From: an uncultured Oscillospiraceae bacterium | GTDB taxonomy: Bacteria; Bacillota; Clostridia; Oscillospirales; Oscillospiraceae | Length of the DNA stretch: 64,000 nucleotides | Assembly (NCBI GenBank): GCA_934589525.1 | Contig: CAKTOB010000008.1 | Coordinates: forward strand, 1 to 64,000 | Reading direction: 5' to 3' | Part shown: positions 50,921 to 61,030 of the stretch, piece by piece | Layout: each line of letters begins with the position of its first letter | How positions within the stretch are numbered: position 1 is the stretch's first letter | Notes under the pieces: model-generated | Databases searched by the model: none | The model's input: the letters and a program-made list of their open reading frames with translations, nothing else | What the model was told of the DNA's origin: nothing | Position numbers and translations under genes: made by a program

Positions 50921-52026
50921 GAACTTTTGACCGCAAGCTGGTCCTGGAGGACGGCAGCGAATACAATGGATACGGCTTCGGGGGCAGGGAGGACAGGGTC
51001 TGCGAGATCGTCTTTAACACCTCCATGACCGGCTACCAGGAGATCGTATCGGATTTGAGCTATACGGACCAGACGGTGGTGATGACCTACCCCCTGATCG
51101 GCAACTACGGCATTGCCGAGGAGGACTTTGAGTGCAAATTCCCCAACATCGGCGGTATGGTGGTGTACGACTACAATGACTTCCCCTCCAATTTCCGCTG
51201 CGTCAAAACCTTGTCGGAGCTGCTGGAGGAGAACGGCATTCCGGGGATCTCCGGGGTGGACACCCGGAAGCTGGCCCGGAGTATCCGGGACCTGGGCAGC
51301 CGCCGGGCGCTGATCACCACCCCGGAGACCGGCCTGGAGGAGGCGCTGCAAATCATTGCGAGAACTCCGGTACCCCGGGACGCGGTGGCCCGGGTCAGCT
51401 GCAAAAAACGCTGGTACAGCCGCACCGCCGATGCCAAGTTCCATGTGGTGGCCATCGACTGCGGCATCAAGCTGAATATTATCAGGAGCCTCAACCGCTG
51501 GGGCTGCAACGTGACCGTGGTGCCCTATAATACCAGTGCCCAGGAGATTTTATTTATGAAGCCCGATGGGGTGTTCCTCTCCAACGGCCCCGGAGACCCG
51601 GAGGATGTGCCGGAGGTGGCCCAGACCGTCCGGCAGCTCCGGGGGAAAGTGCCGATATTCGGCATCTGCCTGGGCCATCAAATCCTGTCCCTGGCCTACG
51701 GTGCCAAGACCTATAAGCTGAAATTCGGCCACCGGGGGGGCAATCACCCGGTGAAGAATCTGCTGACCGGGAAAATCGAAATGACCGCTCAGAACCACAG
51801 CTACGCTCTGGTGCCGGAATCCGTAGAGGGGACGGGCCTGCAGGTGACCCATGTGAATCTGCTGGACGGGACCGTGGAGGGGGTAGAGTGCCGGGAGGAC
51901 CGGATTTTCGGCATCCAGTACCACCCGGAAAGCGCCCCCGGCCCCCAGGACAGCCAATACCTCTTTGCCCACTTTGCAGACTACATGAAGGAGGCCAAAA
52001 ACGATGCCCAAAAGAACAGATATTAA
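50917..52026 (+). CDS. carA: Carbamoyl-phosphate synthase small subunit
   Basis: Glutaminase subunit supplying ammonia to CarB for pyrimidine and arginine synthesis. 369 residues: N-terminal CPSase_sm_chain domain ([25 protein letters not shown]) and a C-terminal class I amidotransferase with [15 protein letters not shown] (nucleophile Cys), NHSYAL and a [13 protein letters not shown]is/Glu triad region. Overlaps purF by ATGA and carB by 23 nt. Confidence 0.97.
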   Translation: MRTFDRKLVLEDGSEYNGYGFGGREDRVCEIVFNTSMTGYQEIVSDLSYTDQTVVMTYPLIGNYGIAEEDFECKFPNIGGMVVYDYNDFPSNFRCVKTLSELLEENGIPGISGVDTRKLARSIRDLGSRRALITTPETGLEEALQIIARTPVPRDAVARVSCKKRWYSRTADAKFHVVAIDCGIKLNIIRSLNRWGCNVTVVPYNTSAQEILFMKPDGVFLSNGPGDPEDVPEVAQTVRQLRGKVPIFGICLGHQILSLAYGAKTYKLKFGHRGGNHPVKNLLTGKIEMTAQNHSYALVPESVEGTGLQVTHVNLLDGTVEGVECREDRIFGIQYHPESAPGPQDSQYLFAHFADYMKEAKNDAQKNRY

Positions 52027-55000
52027 AAAAGTGCTGGTGATCGGCTCCGGCCCCATTGTCATCGGGCAGGCGGCGGAATTTGATTATGCGGGTACCCAGG
52101 CCTGTCTGGCCCTGAAAGAGGAGGGCTATGAAGTCATTCTGGCCAATTCCAACCCCGCTACCATTATGACGGATACCTCCGTTGCCAACAAGGTCTATAT
52201 GGAGCCACTGACCCTGGAATATTTGGCACGAATTTGCAGATATGAGCGGCCCGATGCCATCGTCCCCGGCATCGGCGGCCAGACGGGGCTGAATCTGGCG
52301 GTGCAGCTGGCGAAAAAGGGGGTTCTGGAGGAATGCGAGATCGAGCTCCTGGGCACGGATGTTCAGAGCATCGAGTGCGCCGAGGACCGGGAGCTGTTCA
52401 AAGAGCTGTGCCAGCGCATCGGGGAGCCTACGGTACCCAGCCGCATTACCTACAGCGTGGAGGAGGCCCTGGCCGCCGCGGAGGACATCGGCTACCCGGT
52501 GGTGCTTCGGCCCGCCTTTACCCTGGGGGGCACCGGCGGCGGCTTTGCCTACACCCGGGAAGAACTGACGGAAATGATGAAAAACGCCCTGGCCCTGTCT
52601 CCGGTGCATCAGGTCCTGGTGGAAAAGAGCATCAAGGGCTTTAAGGAAATTGAATATGAGGTCATCCGGGATGCCAACGACACGGCCATTACCGTGTGCA
52701 ATATGGAAAACCTGGACCCTGTGGGCATCCACACCGGTGACTCCATCGTGGTGGCCCCCAGCCAGACCCTGACCAACAAGGAATACCACATGCTCCGGGA
52801 CAGCGCCCTGCGGATCATCCGGGCCCTGAATGTGAAGGGCGGGTGCAACGTGCAGTTTGCCCTGGACCCCCATTCCTTCCGGTATTTTGTCATTGAGGTC
52901 AACCCAAGAGTGTCCCGTTCCTCGGCTCTGGCCTCCAAGGCCACCGGCTATCCCATTGCCCGGGTCTCCGCCAAGATCGCCGTGGGCCTGGGGCTGGATG
53001 AAATTCAGCTGGCCAACACCCCGGCCTGCTTCGAGCCGACCTTAGACTATGTGGTCACCAAAATGCCCCGGTTCCCCTTTGACAAGTTCCCGGATGCCCA
53101 GAACCGGCTTTCCACCCAGATGAAGGCCACCGGCGAGGTCATGAGCGTGGGCCGCAGCTTTGAAGAAAGCTTTTTGAAGGCCATCCGCTCCCTGGAGGAC
53201 CGGAAGCTCTGCCTGCACATGGAAAAGTTTGATAAAGACCATATGCGCATGGAAGAGCTCCTGGACTATATCAAAGAGGGGACCGACGACCGGATCTATG
53301 CCATTGCAGAGCTTTTATGGCTGGGGGTGGATTCCTCTTTGATCTGTGACATGACCCAGATCGACATGTTCTTCCTGGATAAAATGCGGCAGATCGTGGA
53401 CTTTGAAAAGGAGATGCGCCGCACCCCCGGAGATTTGAATCTACTAAAGGAAGCCAAACGCCTGGGCTTTTCCGATGCCGATATTGGGGAGCTCTGGCAG
53501 CAGCGGGAGGAGGACATCTATGGCCTTCGCTGCCAGGAAAACATCTTCCCGGTGTACAAGATGATCGACACTTGCGCCAGTGAGTTTGTCAGCTATGTGC
53601 CCTATTTTTATTCCACCTACGCGGAAGAAAACGAATCTGTGGTTTCGCAGAAAAAGAAAATCATCGTCCTGGGCTCCGGCCCCATCCGCATCGGCCAGGG
53701 GGTGGAGTTTGACTATTCCACCGTCCACGCGGTGCATACCATCCAGGACATGGGCTATGAGGCCATTGTCATCAACAACAACCCCGAAACGGTCTCCACG
53801 GACTACACCACGGCGGACAAGCTGTATTTTGAGCCCCTGACCCCGGAGGACGTGATGAACGTGGTGCATCTGGAAAAACCGGAGGGGGTCATTGTGACCC
53901 TGGGAGGCCAGACCGCCGTGAATCTTGCCAAGAGCCTTTCTGACCGGGGCGTGAAGATCATCGGCACCGACTGCGATGCCATTGAAAAGGCGGAGAACCG
54001 GGATGCCTTTGACGCGGTGATCAAGGCCCTGGGCATTCCCAACCCCGTGGGTCAGGCGGTGACCACTCTGGAAGAGGGCATTGCCGTGGCTGATCGCATC
54101 GGCTATCCGGTGCTGGTGCGGCCCAGCTTTGTGCTGGGGGGCCGGGCCATGGAGATCGTGGCGGGGGAGGAGATGCTGGTTCGGTACCTTGAAAACGCCT
54201 TCCGGGTGGATGCCACCAAGCCGGTGCTCATCGACAAATATGTGGTGGGCAAGGAGACGGAGGTGGATGCCATCTGCGACGGGGAGCAGGTGTTCCTGCC
54301 CGGCATTATGGAGCTGGTGGAGCGCACCGGTGTCCACTCCGGCGACTCCATCAGCGTCTATCCCCCCTTCTCCCTGAGCCGACAGGTGCGGGAAACCATC
54401 AAGGACTACACGAAGCGTTTGGGCCTGGGCATCGGCATCCGGGGGCTTTACAACATCCAGTTTATCGTGACTCCGGAGGACCGGGTCTATGTCATCGAGG
54501 TAAACCCCCGTGCCTCCCGGTCGGTGCCCTTCCTGTCCAAGTCCACCGGCTGCAATCTGGTGAACATCGCCACCAAGGTCATGCTGGGGCAGTCTCTGGC
54601 CCAACAGGGCATCGGGGAGCTGCAAGAGGAAACTCCGCCCCGCTGGTATGTAAAGGCCCCGGCCTTCTCCTTTGCAAAGCTTGCGGGGATGGATGCCTAC
54701 CTGTCCCCGGAGATGAAATCCACCGGCGAGGCCATGGGCTATGACACCCACTTAAACCGTGCCCTTTACAAGGCCCTCCAGGCCTCCGGCATCAAGATGA
54801 AGGATTACGGCACGGTGATCGTTACCCTGGCAGACGAGGACAAGGAAGAGGCCCTGCCCCTGGTCCGGCGCTTTTACCGACTGGGCTTCAACATCGAGGC
54901 CACAGAAGGCACCGCCGCCTTCTTAAAGAGCCACGGCATCCGCACCCGTGTCCGCCGGAAGCTCAGCGACGGCAGCAACGAGATCCTGAACTCCATCCGC

Positions 55001-55186
55001 ACGGGCTACGTCAGCTACATCCTGAACACCCGGAGTATCACCTCCCGTGCCCACTACGATGACGGCGTGGCCATCCGCCGGTGCGCCGTCCAGAACGGGG
55101 TGAACATGTTTACCTCTCTGGACACCGCAAGAATACTGCTTGATGCCCTGGAAGAGGTCATTCCGGATATTTCCACCATTCATTGA
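52004..55186 (+). CDS. carB: Carbamoyl-phosphate synthase large subunit
   Basis: 1060 residues with the duplicated architecture: first ATP-grasp half ([36 protein letters not shown]), oligomerisation region, second half ([37 protein letters not shown]), and the C-terminal MGS-like allosteric domain from about 930. It makes carbamoyl phosphate from bicarbonate, ammonia and two ATP. Start overlaps carA by 23 nt. Full length. Confidence 0.98.
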   Translation: MPKRTDIKKVLVIGSGPIVIGQAAEFDYAGTQACLALKEEGYEVILANSNPATIMTDTSVANKVYMEPLTLEYLARICRYERPDAIVPGIGGQTGLNLAVQLAKKGVLEECEIELLGTDVQSIECAEDRELFKELCQRIGEPTVPSRITYSVEEALAAAEDIGYPVVLRPAFTLGGTGGGFAYTREELTEMMKNALALSPVHQVLVEKSIKGFKEIEYEVIRDANDTAITVCNMENLDPVGIHTGDSIVVAPSQTLTNKEYHMLRDSALRIIRALNVKGGCNVQFALDPHSFRYFVIEVNPRVSRSSALASKATGYPIARVSAKIAVGLGLDEIQLANTPACFEPTLDYVVTKMPRFPFDKFPDAQNRLSTQMKATGEVMSVGRSFEESFLKAIRSLEDRKLCLHMEKFDKDHMRMEELLDYIKEGTDDRIYAIAELLWLGVDSSLICDMTQIDMFFLDKMRQIVDFEKEMRRTPGDLNLLKEAKRLGFSDADIGELWQQREEDIYGLRCQENIFPVYKMIDTCASEFVSYVPYFYSTYAEENESVVSQKKKIIVLGSGPIRIGQGVEFDYSTVHAVHTIQDMGYEAIVINNNPETVSTDYTTADKLYFEPLTPEDVMNVVHLEKPEGVIVTLGGQTAVNLAKSLSDRGVKIIGTDCDAIEKAENRDAFDAVIKALGIPNPVGQAVTTLEEGIAVADRIGYPVLVRPSFVLGGRAMEIVAGEEMLVRYLENAFRVDATKPVLIDKYVVGKETEVDAICDGEQVFLPGIMELVERTGVHSGDSISVYPPFSLSRQVRETIKDYTKRLGLGIGIRGLYNIQFIVTPEDRVYVIEVNPRASRSVPFLSKSTGCNLVNIATKVMLGQSLAQQGIGELQEETPPRWYVKAPAFSFAKLAGMDAYLSPEMKSTGEAMGYDTHLNRALYKALQASGIKMKDYGTVIVTLADEDKEEALPLVRRFYRLGFNIEATEGTAAFLKSHGIRTRVRRKLSDGSNEILNSIRTGYVSYILNTRSITSRAHYDDGVAIRRCAVQNGVNMFTSLDTARILLDALEEVIPDISTIH

Positions 55187-55195
55187 ATAAAAAAC

Positions 55196-55225
55196 CGGGA
55201 GGCGCTCCATTTAGAGTGCCTCCCG
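55196..55225. terminator. Terminator between convergent carB and asnB
   Basis: CGGGAGGC / GCCTCCCG (55196-55203, 55218-55225). An A-rich left flank and AATTATTTGTTTATTTT on the right allow use from either side. Confidence 0.75.
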
Positions 55226-55236
55226 CAATTATTTGT

Positions 55237-56820
55237 TTATTTTCCACTGTCGCCGTAGTTGCTCAGCACCCGGGCGGAGGGGTCTTTGACGTCGCAGCCG
55301 ACCCAGGCGCTGTTGGGCATCCAGAAGCCCGCCACCATCCGGGCCTGGCCGGGGTAGTAACGCTCAAAGAGCTCCCGGTAGAGAAGACTCTCCTTGGTAA
55401 AGGGCCGGGCAAAATCATACCGGGCGGCCCTCTGGGCAAAGGCCTGGTCGGTGTAAAGGCCCTCGGCGTATTCCTTCAGGTCATCCACCATGGAGTGGCC
55501 TACGGCATCGGAGAAGGCGGCCTTTTCCCGCCACAGAATGTCCTGGGGCAGCAGGTTTTCTTGTTCGAAGGCGTGGCGCAGCAGGTATTTGCCCTTGCCG
55601 TAATGGTTCCGCTTCATTTCCGGGGACAGGGCCATGACGTACTCCACAAAATCCAGGTCCCCGAAGGGCACCCGGGCCTCCAGAGAGTTGACGCTGATGC
55701 ACCGGTCCGCCCGGAGCACATCGTACATATGAAGCTCCCGAACGCGCTTTTCCGCCTCTTTCTGAAATTCCAGGGCCGAGGGGGCAAAGTCCGTGTACTT
55801 GTAGCCGAAGAGCTCATCGGAAATCTCGCCGGTCAGCAGCACCCGCAAATCCGTATGCTCGTGAATGTACTTGCACACCAGATACATGCCGATGGAGGCC
55901 CGGATGGTGGTGATGTCATAGGTGCCAAGCAGGGCCACCACCCGGGGCAGGGCTTCCAGCACGTCTTCCTTTGTAATAATGACCTCCCGGTGGTCGGCAC
56001 CGATAAAGTCCGCCACTTCCCTTGCGTATTTCAGGTCAATAGCGTCTAAATCCATGCCGATGGAAAAGGTTTTGATGGGCGTTTTGCTTTTCCGGGCGGC
56101 CACGGCGCAGACCAGGCTGGAGTCCAGACCTCCGGAGAGCAGGAAGCCCACAGGGGCGTCCGCGTCCAGCCGCTTTTCAATGCCCGCGGTGAGCTTTTCC
56201 CGGATGTTTTTACAGGCGGTTTCCAGGTCGTCGGCGCATTGGTATTTGGGCGTGCTCACATCCCGGTAGCAGACGAAGCGGCCATCCTTATAATAGTGCC
56301 CGGGCGGGAAGGGGAGAATGGTCTGGCACAGGCCCACCAGGCATTTGGGCTCGCTGGCAAGCACGATGGCACCGCTGCTGTCATAGCCGTAGTAAAGAGG
56401 CCGGATGCCGATGGGGTCTCGGGCTGCCACCAGGCCCTGACCGTCATACAGGACCAGGGCAAACTCCGCGTCCAGCTCCCGGAACATATCTACTCCTTTT
56501 TCTTCAAAAAGGGGCAGCAGGATCTCGCAGTCGGAGCCGCTTTGAAAGCGGTAGCCCTTTTGCATCAGCGCCTCCTTCAGCTTCCGGAAGCCGTAAATCT
56601 CGCCGTTGCACACCAGGGCCTTGTCCCCCCGGAGGAAGGGCTGCATGCCGTTTTCATTGAGCCCCATAATGGACAGCCGATGAAACCCCAAAAACCCGGC
56701 ACCATTTCCCAGAGTCACATAGCGGGTCTGGTCCGGCCCCCGGGAAAGGCTTCTGTCAAAATAGGGTTGAATCTCCTCCTGGGTAAACTGTTTTCCGATA
56801 TAGCCAATGATGGAACACAT
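55237..56820 (-). CDS. asnB: Asparagine synthase (glutamine-hydrolysing)
   Basis: 527 residues. Start 56820 exposes the nucleophilic Cys2 (MCSIIGYIG) after AAGGAGGAAGAGCC. The N-terminal Ntn glutaminase has SRGPDQTRY, HRLSIMGLN and VCNGEIYGF; the C-terminal synthetase has the PP-loop LLSGGLDSSLV (about 230) and LLTGEISDELFGYKY. Converts aspartate + glutamine + ATP to asparagine. Its own promoter and an attenuator-like leader lie upstream. Confidence 0.97.
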   Translation of the reverse strand: MCSIIGYIGKQFTQEEIQPYFDRSLSRGPDQTRYVTLGNGAGFLGFHRLSIMGLNENGMQPFLRGDKALVCNGEIYGFRKLKEALMQKGYRFQSGSDCEILLPLFEEKGVDMFRELDAEFALVLYDGQGLVAARDPIGIRPLYYGYDSSGAIVLASEPKCLVGLCQTILPFPPGHYYKDGRFVCYRDVSTPKYQCADDLETACKNIREKLTAGIEKRLDADAPVGFLLSGGLDSSLVCAVAARKSKTPIKTFSIGMDLDAIDLKYAREVADFIGADHREVIITKEDVLEALPRVVALLGTYDITTIRASIGMYLVCKYIHEHTDLRVLLTGEISDELFGYKYTDFAPSALEFQKEAEKRVRELHMYDVLRADRCISVNSLEARVPFGDLDFVEYVMALSPEMKRNHYGKGKYLLRHAFEQENLLPQDILWREKAAFSDAVGHSMVDDLKEYAEGLYTDQAFAQRAARYDFARPFTKESLLYRELFERYYPGQARMVAGFWMPNSAWVGCDVKDPSARVLSNYGDSGK

Positions 56821-56902
56821 GGCTCTTCCTCCTTCATGAACTTCTTTCTGCGGGGGCACCGGGATCGGAATTGGTCCCGGGCCCCCGAAAGGAAACAGGC
56901 AA

Positions 56903-56965
56903 AATAAAAAAACGGCAAAGTGGCCGTCAGAGCACCCTCTGAACGACACCTTTGTCGCTTGCTAT
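56903..56965 (-). promoter_or_regulatory. ANTAR-type antitermination leader of asnB
   Basis: On the minus strand: P1 AGCGAC/GTCGTT with hexaloop AAAGGT (56942-56959), A1 and G4 present; P2 CAGAG/CTCTG (56928-56941); then ACGGCCACTTTGCCG and a T-run (to about 56903). ACGGCCACTTTG can pair with CAAAGGTGTCGT of P1 around P2, with two mismatches, forming a terminator exclusive of P1. A shorter ACGGC/GCCGT hairpin also abuts the T-run. Confidence 0.6.
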
Positions 56966-56971
56966 GTAGGA

Positions 56972-57000
56972 ACTATAGCACCGCCGGTGCAATTTGTCAA
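56972..57000 (-). promoter_or_regulatory. asnB promoter
   Basis: Minus strand TTGACA (56995-57000), 17 bp, TATAGT (56972-56977). Confidence 0.9.
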
Positions 57001-57090
57001 ACAGGAAATTGCATTTTAGAAGTATTTCCAATTCAGGCCCCGTCCTGTGCCCGTCTGGTTGTGATTTTCCACAGCCCCGGGAGAAACCCA

Positions 57091-57119
57091 TTGACAACGA
57101 AAATGTTCGGGAGTATAAT
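57091..57119 (+). promoter_or_regulatory. glnA promoter
   Basis: TTGACA (57091-57096), 17 bp, TATAAT (57114-57119): full consensus. Confidence 0.95.
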
Positions 57120-57125
57120 CCGTTT

Positions 57126-57188
57126 CAGGTAGACAAGGATGTTTGCTGAACCTGGGCGAGGGCCCTCGTCCAGGGAATGTCCTTTTTT
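57126..57188 (+). promoter_or_regulatory. ANTAR-type antitermination leader of glnA
   Basis: P1: GTAGAC/GTTTGC with hexaloop AAGGAT (57129-57146), A1 and G4 present. Four nt later P2: 10-bp stem CCTGGGCGAG/CTCGTCCAGG with tetraloop GGCC (57151-57174). GAATGTCCTT next to the T-run (57183-57188) can pair with AAGGATGTTT of P1 (three G-U pairs), enclosing P2 as a terminator exclusive of P1. Confidence 0.65.
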
Positions 57189-57253
57189 GCTTTTTGCAAC
57201 TCTCTGCGCCAAAAATGGCAGCTTGAATATAGACCGAAAGGAAGGGGCCGCCC

Positions 57254-58447
57254 ATGCTGTATACCCAAGAGGACGTCGATGCCTACATTGAACAGGAGGA
57301 CGTGAAGTTCATCCGTCTGGCCTTCTGCGATCTTTTAGGAAGGCAGAAGAATATTTCCATTATGCCCCAGGAACTGAGCCGTGCCTTCTCCCAGGGCATT
57401 TCCTTTGACGCTTCCGCCGTGGCGGGCTTCGGGGATGTGGTGGAGTCGGACCTGTACCTCTTTCCCATTCCCTCCACCCTTTCCGTCATGCCCTGGCGGC
57501 CCAGCCGGGGGAAGGTGGTCCGGATGTTCTGCGACATTCGCTACCCGGACGGACGGCCCTTCCCCTTGGATTGCCGGGCCCTGCTGCAGCGGGCCGTCCG
57601 GGAGGCCAAGGACCTGGGCCTATCGGTGCAGATCGGGGCGGAGTTTGAGTTTTATCTCTTCAAAACCGATGCCGACGGCAACCCCACCACCCAGCCCTTT
57701 GACCATGCGGGCTACATGGATATGGCCCCGGAGGACAAGGGGGAGAACGTCCGCCGGGAAATCTGCCTGACCCTGGAGCAGATCGGCATCACCCCGGAGT
57801 GCTCCCACCACGAGGAAGGCCCGGGCCAGAATGAAATCGACTTCCGGTATTCCGACGCCTTGACGGCGGCGGACAATGCCCTGCTCTTTGCCTCCACCGT
57901 CCGGGCGGTGGCCGTCAGCAACGGGCTTTACGCCGATTTTTCCCCCAAGCCCATTGCCGGGGAGGCGGGGAACGGGCTGCATATCAATATCTCCTTGCAG
58001 GAGAGCCCGGAATCTGTGAGCCGGTCCTTTATGGCCGGTATCCTGCGCCATGCCCGGGAGATGACGGCCTTCTTAAACCCCTGTGAGGCCTCCTACCGCC
58101 GCCTGGGTGAAAAGAAAGCCCCCAGGTATGTGAGCTGGTCCCACCAGAACCGGTCTCAGCTGATCCGCATTCCCGCGGCCCAGGGCCAATACCGGCGGAT
58201 GGAGCTGCGGTCCGCCGACCCCTCCGTGAACCCCTATCTGGCCTTTGCCCTCATCATCTTTGCGGGACTGGACGGGGTGAAGCGGGGGCTGACCCCGCCG
58301 GAGCCCACCAATCTGAACCTCTATACCGCGGAGCCCGCCGTCACCGAGCATCTGGAGGTCCTGCCGGGCTCCTTGTCCGAGGCCAAGCGGATCGCCGGAG
58401 AAAGCGTCTTTTTAAGAAGCATCCTGCCGGAGGAAATGTTCCGGTAA
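57254..58447 (+). CDS. glnA: Glutamine synthetase
   Basis: 397 residues, shorter than the usual about 440 of type I enzymes. Motifs: an N-terminal beta-grasp with KFIRLAFCDLLG; catalytic GAEFEFYLF (about 132), HHEEGPGQNEIDF (about 187), AGNGLHINIS (about 238), and NRSQLIRIPAAQGQYRRMELRSADPSVNPYLAFA. The GMHxHxS-type motif reads GLHINIS. Makes glutamine from glutamate, ammonia and ATP. Ends at PEEMFR, so the C-terminal adenylylation region is short. Followed 39 nt later by the ANTAR gene. Confidence 0.95.
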   Translation: MLYTQEDVDAYIEQEDVKFIRLAFCDLLGRQKNISIMPQELSRAFSQGISFDASAVAGFGDVVESDLYLFPIPSTLSVMPWRPSRGKVVRMFCDIRYPDGRPFPLDCRALLQRAVREAKDLGLSVQIGAEFEFYLFKTDADGNPTTQPFDHAGYMDMAPEDKGENVRREICLTLEQIGITPECSHHEEGPGQNEIDFRYSDALTAADNALLFASTVRAVAVSNGLYADFSPKPIAGEAGNGLHINISLQESPESVSRSFMAGILRHAREMTAFLNPCEASYRRLGEKKAPRYVSWSHQNRSQLIRIPAAQGQYRRMELRSADPSVNPYLAFALIIFAGLDGVKRGLTPPEPTNLNLYTAEPAVTEHLEVLPGSLSEAKRIAGESVFLRSILPEEMFR

Positions 58448-58486
58448 AGGGATCATCTTCTCATCATTTGGGAAAGGAGCCTGGCC

Positions 58487-59071
58487 ATGGCCTTGGGGAA
58501 AAATCGATACCGTGTCCTCATTGTCGGGGCCGGTGAGAAAGTGTATGAGCTGTTCCGGGAGCTGCTGCCCCCGGAGGGCTATGAGCCGCCTTTGCGGGCG
58601 GCCTCCGCGGGAGAGGCCCGGCGGATGCTCCAGGATACCCAGGTGGACCTGGTCATTCTAAACGCCCCTCTGCGGGATGAATTCGGCACCCAGCTGGCCC
58701 TGAAGCTGGCGGAGGAGGACCTGGGGGTTTTGCTGCTGGTGCCCGGGGAATGCTATGACGAGGTGTGCTACAAGGTGGAAGACGAAGGCGTGCTGACCCT
58801 TGGAAAGCCTGCCAGCCGGGGCGGCATCCTCAGCGCCCTGGGGCTTTTAAGAGCCATGCGGGGGAAGCTTCTGAAATTTGAAAAGAAGAACCAGACCCTC
58901 CAGGAAAAAATGCAGGACATCCGCAGGGTGAACCGGGCCAAATGGCTGCTCATCGAGCACCTGCACCTGACGGAGCAGGAGGCCCACTACCACATCGAGA
59001 AAAAAGCCATGGACCTGCGCCAGTCCCGCCGGGAGGTGGCGGAGGACATCATCCGGTATTACGAACAATAA
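58487..59071 (+). CDS. ANTAR-domain RNA-binding antiterminator / response regulator
   Basis: 194 residues. An N-terminal receiver-like domain (about 8-115: YRVLIVGAGEKVYELFRELL, VDLVILNAPLRDEFG, VLTLGKPASRGG) in which the usual phospho-Asp position reads NAPLRDEFG, so it may be a pseudo-receiver. A coiled coil (about 120-145) leads to the C-terminal ANTAR three-helix domain (RVNRAKWLLIEHLHLTEQEAHYHIEKKAMDLRQSRREVAEDIIRYY). ANTAR proteins bind two-hairpin RNA with A1/G4 hexaloops and block terminators. Its position beside glnA, and three matching leaders nearby, make purF-carAB, asnB and glnA its likely targets. AAAGGAG precedes the ATG. Confidence 0.9.
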   Translation: MALGKNRYRVLIVGAGEKVYELFRELLPPEGYEPPLRAASAGEARRMLQDTQVDLVILNAPLRDEFGTQLALKLAEEDLGVLLLVPGECYDEVCYKVEDEGVLTLGKPASRGGILSALGLLRAMRGKLLKFEKKNQTLQEKMQDIRRVNRAKWLLIEHLHLTEQEAHYHIEKKAMDLRQSRREVAEDIIRYYEQ

Positions 59072-59093
59072 AAAAGAATCATTCAAAGAACAC

Positions 59094-59135
59094 AACGGTG
59101 CCCTGCCTGGAAGCTGGCAGGGCACCGTTATTCTT
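59094..59135 (+). terminator. Terminator after the ANTAR gene
   Basis: 14-bp perfect stem AACGGTGCCCTGCC / GGCAGGGCACCGTT (59094-59107, 59116-59129), then ATTCTTATT. Confidence 0.8.
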
Positions 59136-59141
59136 ATTCCG

Positions 59142-61013
59142 TTATTTTTCACGCCATTTTAATAGAAACGCCGAGTTGGTTATGACCAGCACAGAGCCTG
59201 CGTTATGCACCAACGCACCTACCACCGGGGACAAAGCGCCGGTCATGGCCAAAACGATGGCTATAAAATTCAGGGCCATAGAGAATGCCATGTTGTATCG
59301 GATCGTGGTCATCATGCGCCTGGACAGCGCGACCAAATGGGGGAGTTCCTTTACTTCATCATCTACCAGCGTTATATCCGCCGCATCCATGGCAATGTCG
59401 CTGCCAATACCGCCCATGGCAATGCCTACATCAGCCTTTTTCAGCGCAGGCGCATCATTGATGCCGTCACCGATCATGCATACGGGCAGATCCTTCGACT
59501 GGTATTGACCGATGATTTTCAGCTTGTCCTCCGGCAAACAGTTTGAGCGCACCTGTTGGATGCCCAGCTTTTCGGCAATGCTTTTGGCGGCGTTTTCGTG
59601 GTCACCGGTAAGCAATACAGGCTGGATGCCCAAACGGGAGAGCTGGGTGATGGTTGCGGGGCTTTCTTCCCGCAGGGTATCCGACAGGGCTATGAATCCG
59701 GCGAATACACGGTCAATGGACACATAGATGATGGTGCAGCCCTGGCGCGTGAATGCCTGGGCCTCCTCCGGGGGATCGATGGATACGCCATGCTCCCGCA
59801 AAAGCCCGGGGGTTCCGGCCAAAACATGGGTGTTTTCGATCTGCGCGGAAACGCCGCGGCCGGGGATCATCTGAAAATTTTCCGGGGTGCTCAGAGCGGC
59901 CCCGCTTTTTTTGCAGCAGTTTACAATGGCCTTTCCAAGGGGATGCTCGGAAAGCTGCTCCGAGGAGGCGGCCAGCCGGTAAACCTGGGCACTTTCAAAC
60001 CGATCGGACACGGACCTGACCGCCCTGACCTCCGGGGCCCCATAGGTCAGGGTGCCGGTTTTGTCAAAGGCGATCACCTTGGTGTTTGCCAGCCGCTCCA
60101 ACGCATCGCCCTCACGAACCAGAAATCCGTGCCTCGTGGCGTTGCCAATGGCTGCCATAATGGCGGTCGGAGTCGCCAGCACCAGCGCGCAGGGGCAAAA
60201 CACCACGAGGATCGTTACCGCGCGAATGATTTCTCCCGAGATGAGCCACGTCAAGGAGGCGGCGGACAAGGCAATCACGACGATCCATGTTGCCCAGCGG
60301 TCCGCAAGGCCAACGATTTTCGCCTTGCCGGCATCTGCCGATTGAACCAATCGGACCATCCGTTGGATCGCGCTGTCCTCGCCAACCTTTGTGGCTTCCA
60401 TTTCAAACGCGCCGAACTGATTGACGGTGCCGCTGGATACCGTATCCCCCACAGACTTATCCACAGGCAGCGATTCCCCGGTCATAACTGCCTGATTTAT
60501 GGAGGTTTGCCCAGAAAGGATCACACCGTCCACAGGAATGCTTTCACCGGGCAAGACCCGGATACGATCTCCCACGTGGACCTGCTCGGCGGGAATGATT
60601 TCCTCCTGCGCATTTTTTAAGACACGGGCGGTTTTTGGCGTGAGACGAACCAATTTTTCAATTCCGGCTCTGGCCTTGGCGACGGTCAATTCTTCCAGAA
60701 GGCTGCCGAGCTGCATGATAAAGGCCACCTCACCGGCGGCAAAATCCTGGCCGATGCAGACCGAAGCGATCAGCGCAAGGGACACCAGCACGTCAGCCTT
60801 GATGTCAAATGCGGTGACGAGACCGACAATGGCCTCCAGAATAATGGGAACGCCGCAGAGAATAATTGCGATCCACGCCGAATCAAAAGGAAGCAGACGC
60901 CACTTGAGCAGGCTTCCCAGCACCGCAATGCCGGAGATCACAAGCAGCGCAATATCCTTTTTCATACCGCCCCATGCCAGCAGGCGCTCCAGCTTTATTG
61001 TAAGGAACTTCAT
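59142..61013 (-). CDS. P1B-type heavy-metal ATPase (Zn/Cd/Co class)
   Basis: 623-residue membrane pump without an N-terminal HMA domain. Actuator TGES (VMTGESLPVDK), ion-binding FCPCALVLATP (CPC, about 280), phosphorylation DKTGTLT, HP of SEHPLGK, ATP hinge MIGDGINDAPAL, and a C-terminal HNAGSVLVITNSAFLL typical of CadA/ZntA-like pumps. Expels a divalent metal from the cytosol; the exact metal cannot be read with certainty. AAGAAGGT precedes the ATG. Transcribed from an operator-laden promoter. Confidence 0.93.
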   Translation of the reverse strand: MKFLTIKLERLLAWGGMKKDIALLVISGIAVLGSLLKWRLLPFDSAWIAIILCGVPIILEAIVGLVTAFDIKADVLVSLALIASVCIGQDFAAGEVAFIMQLGSLLEELTVAKARAGIEKLVRLTPKTARVLKNAQEEIIPAEQVHVGDRIRVLPGESIPVDGVILSGQTSINQAVMTGESLPVDKSVGDTVSSGTVNQFGAFEMEATKVGEDSAIQRMVRLVQSADAGKAKIVGLADRWATWIVVIALSAASLTWLISGEIIRAVTILVVFCPCALVLATPTAIMAAIGNATRHGFLVREGDALERLANTKVIAFDKTGTLTYGAPEVRAVRSVSDRFESAQVYRLAASSEQLSEHPLGKAIVNCCKKSGAALSTPENFQMIPGRGVSAQIENTHVLAGTPGLLREHGVSIDPPEEAQAFTRQGCTIIYVSIDRVFAGFIALSDTLREESPATITQLSRLGIQPVLLTGDHENAAKSIAEKLGIQQVRSNCLPEDKLKIIGQYQSKDLPVCMIGDGINDAPALKKADVGIAMGGIGSDIAMDAADITLVDDEVKELPHLVALSRRMMTTIRYNMAFSMALNFIAIVLAMTGALSPVVGALVHNAGSVLVITNSAFLLKWREK

Positions 61014-61030
61014 GAAATATACCTTCTTCC

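Noticed and set aside
53444..54751. 435-codon minus-strand frame inside carB
   Set aside because: Antisense shadow of a fully conserved enzyme gene.
56903..56965. T-box leader upstream of asnB
   Set aside because: No TGGNACC antiterminator bulge and no specifier stem; the leader is too short.
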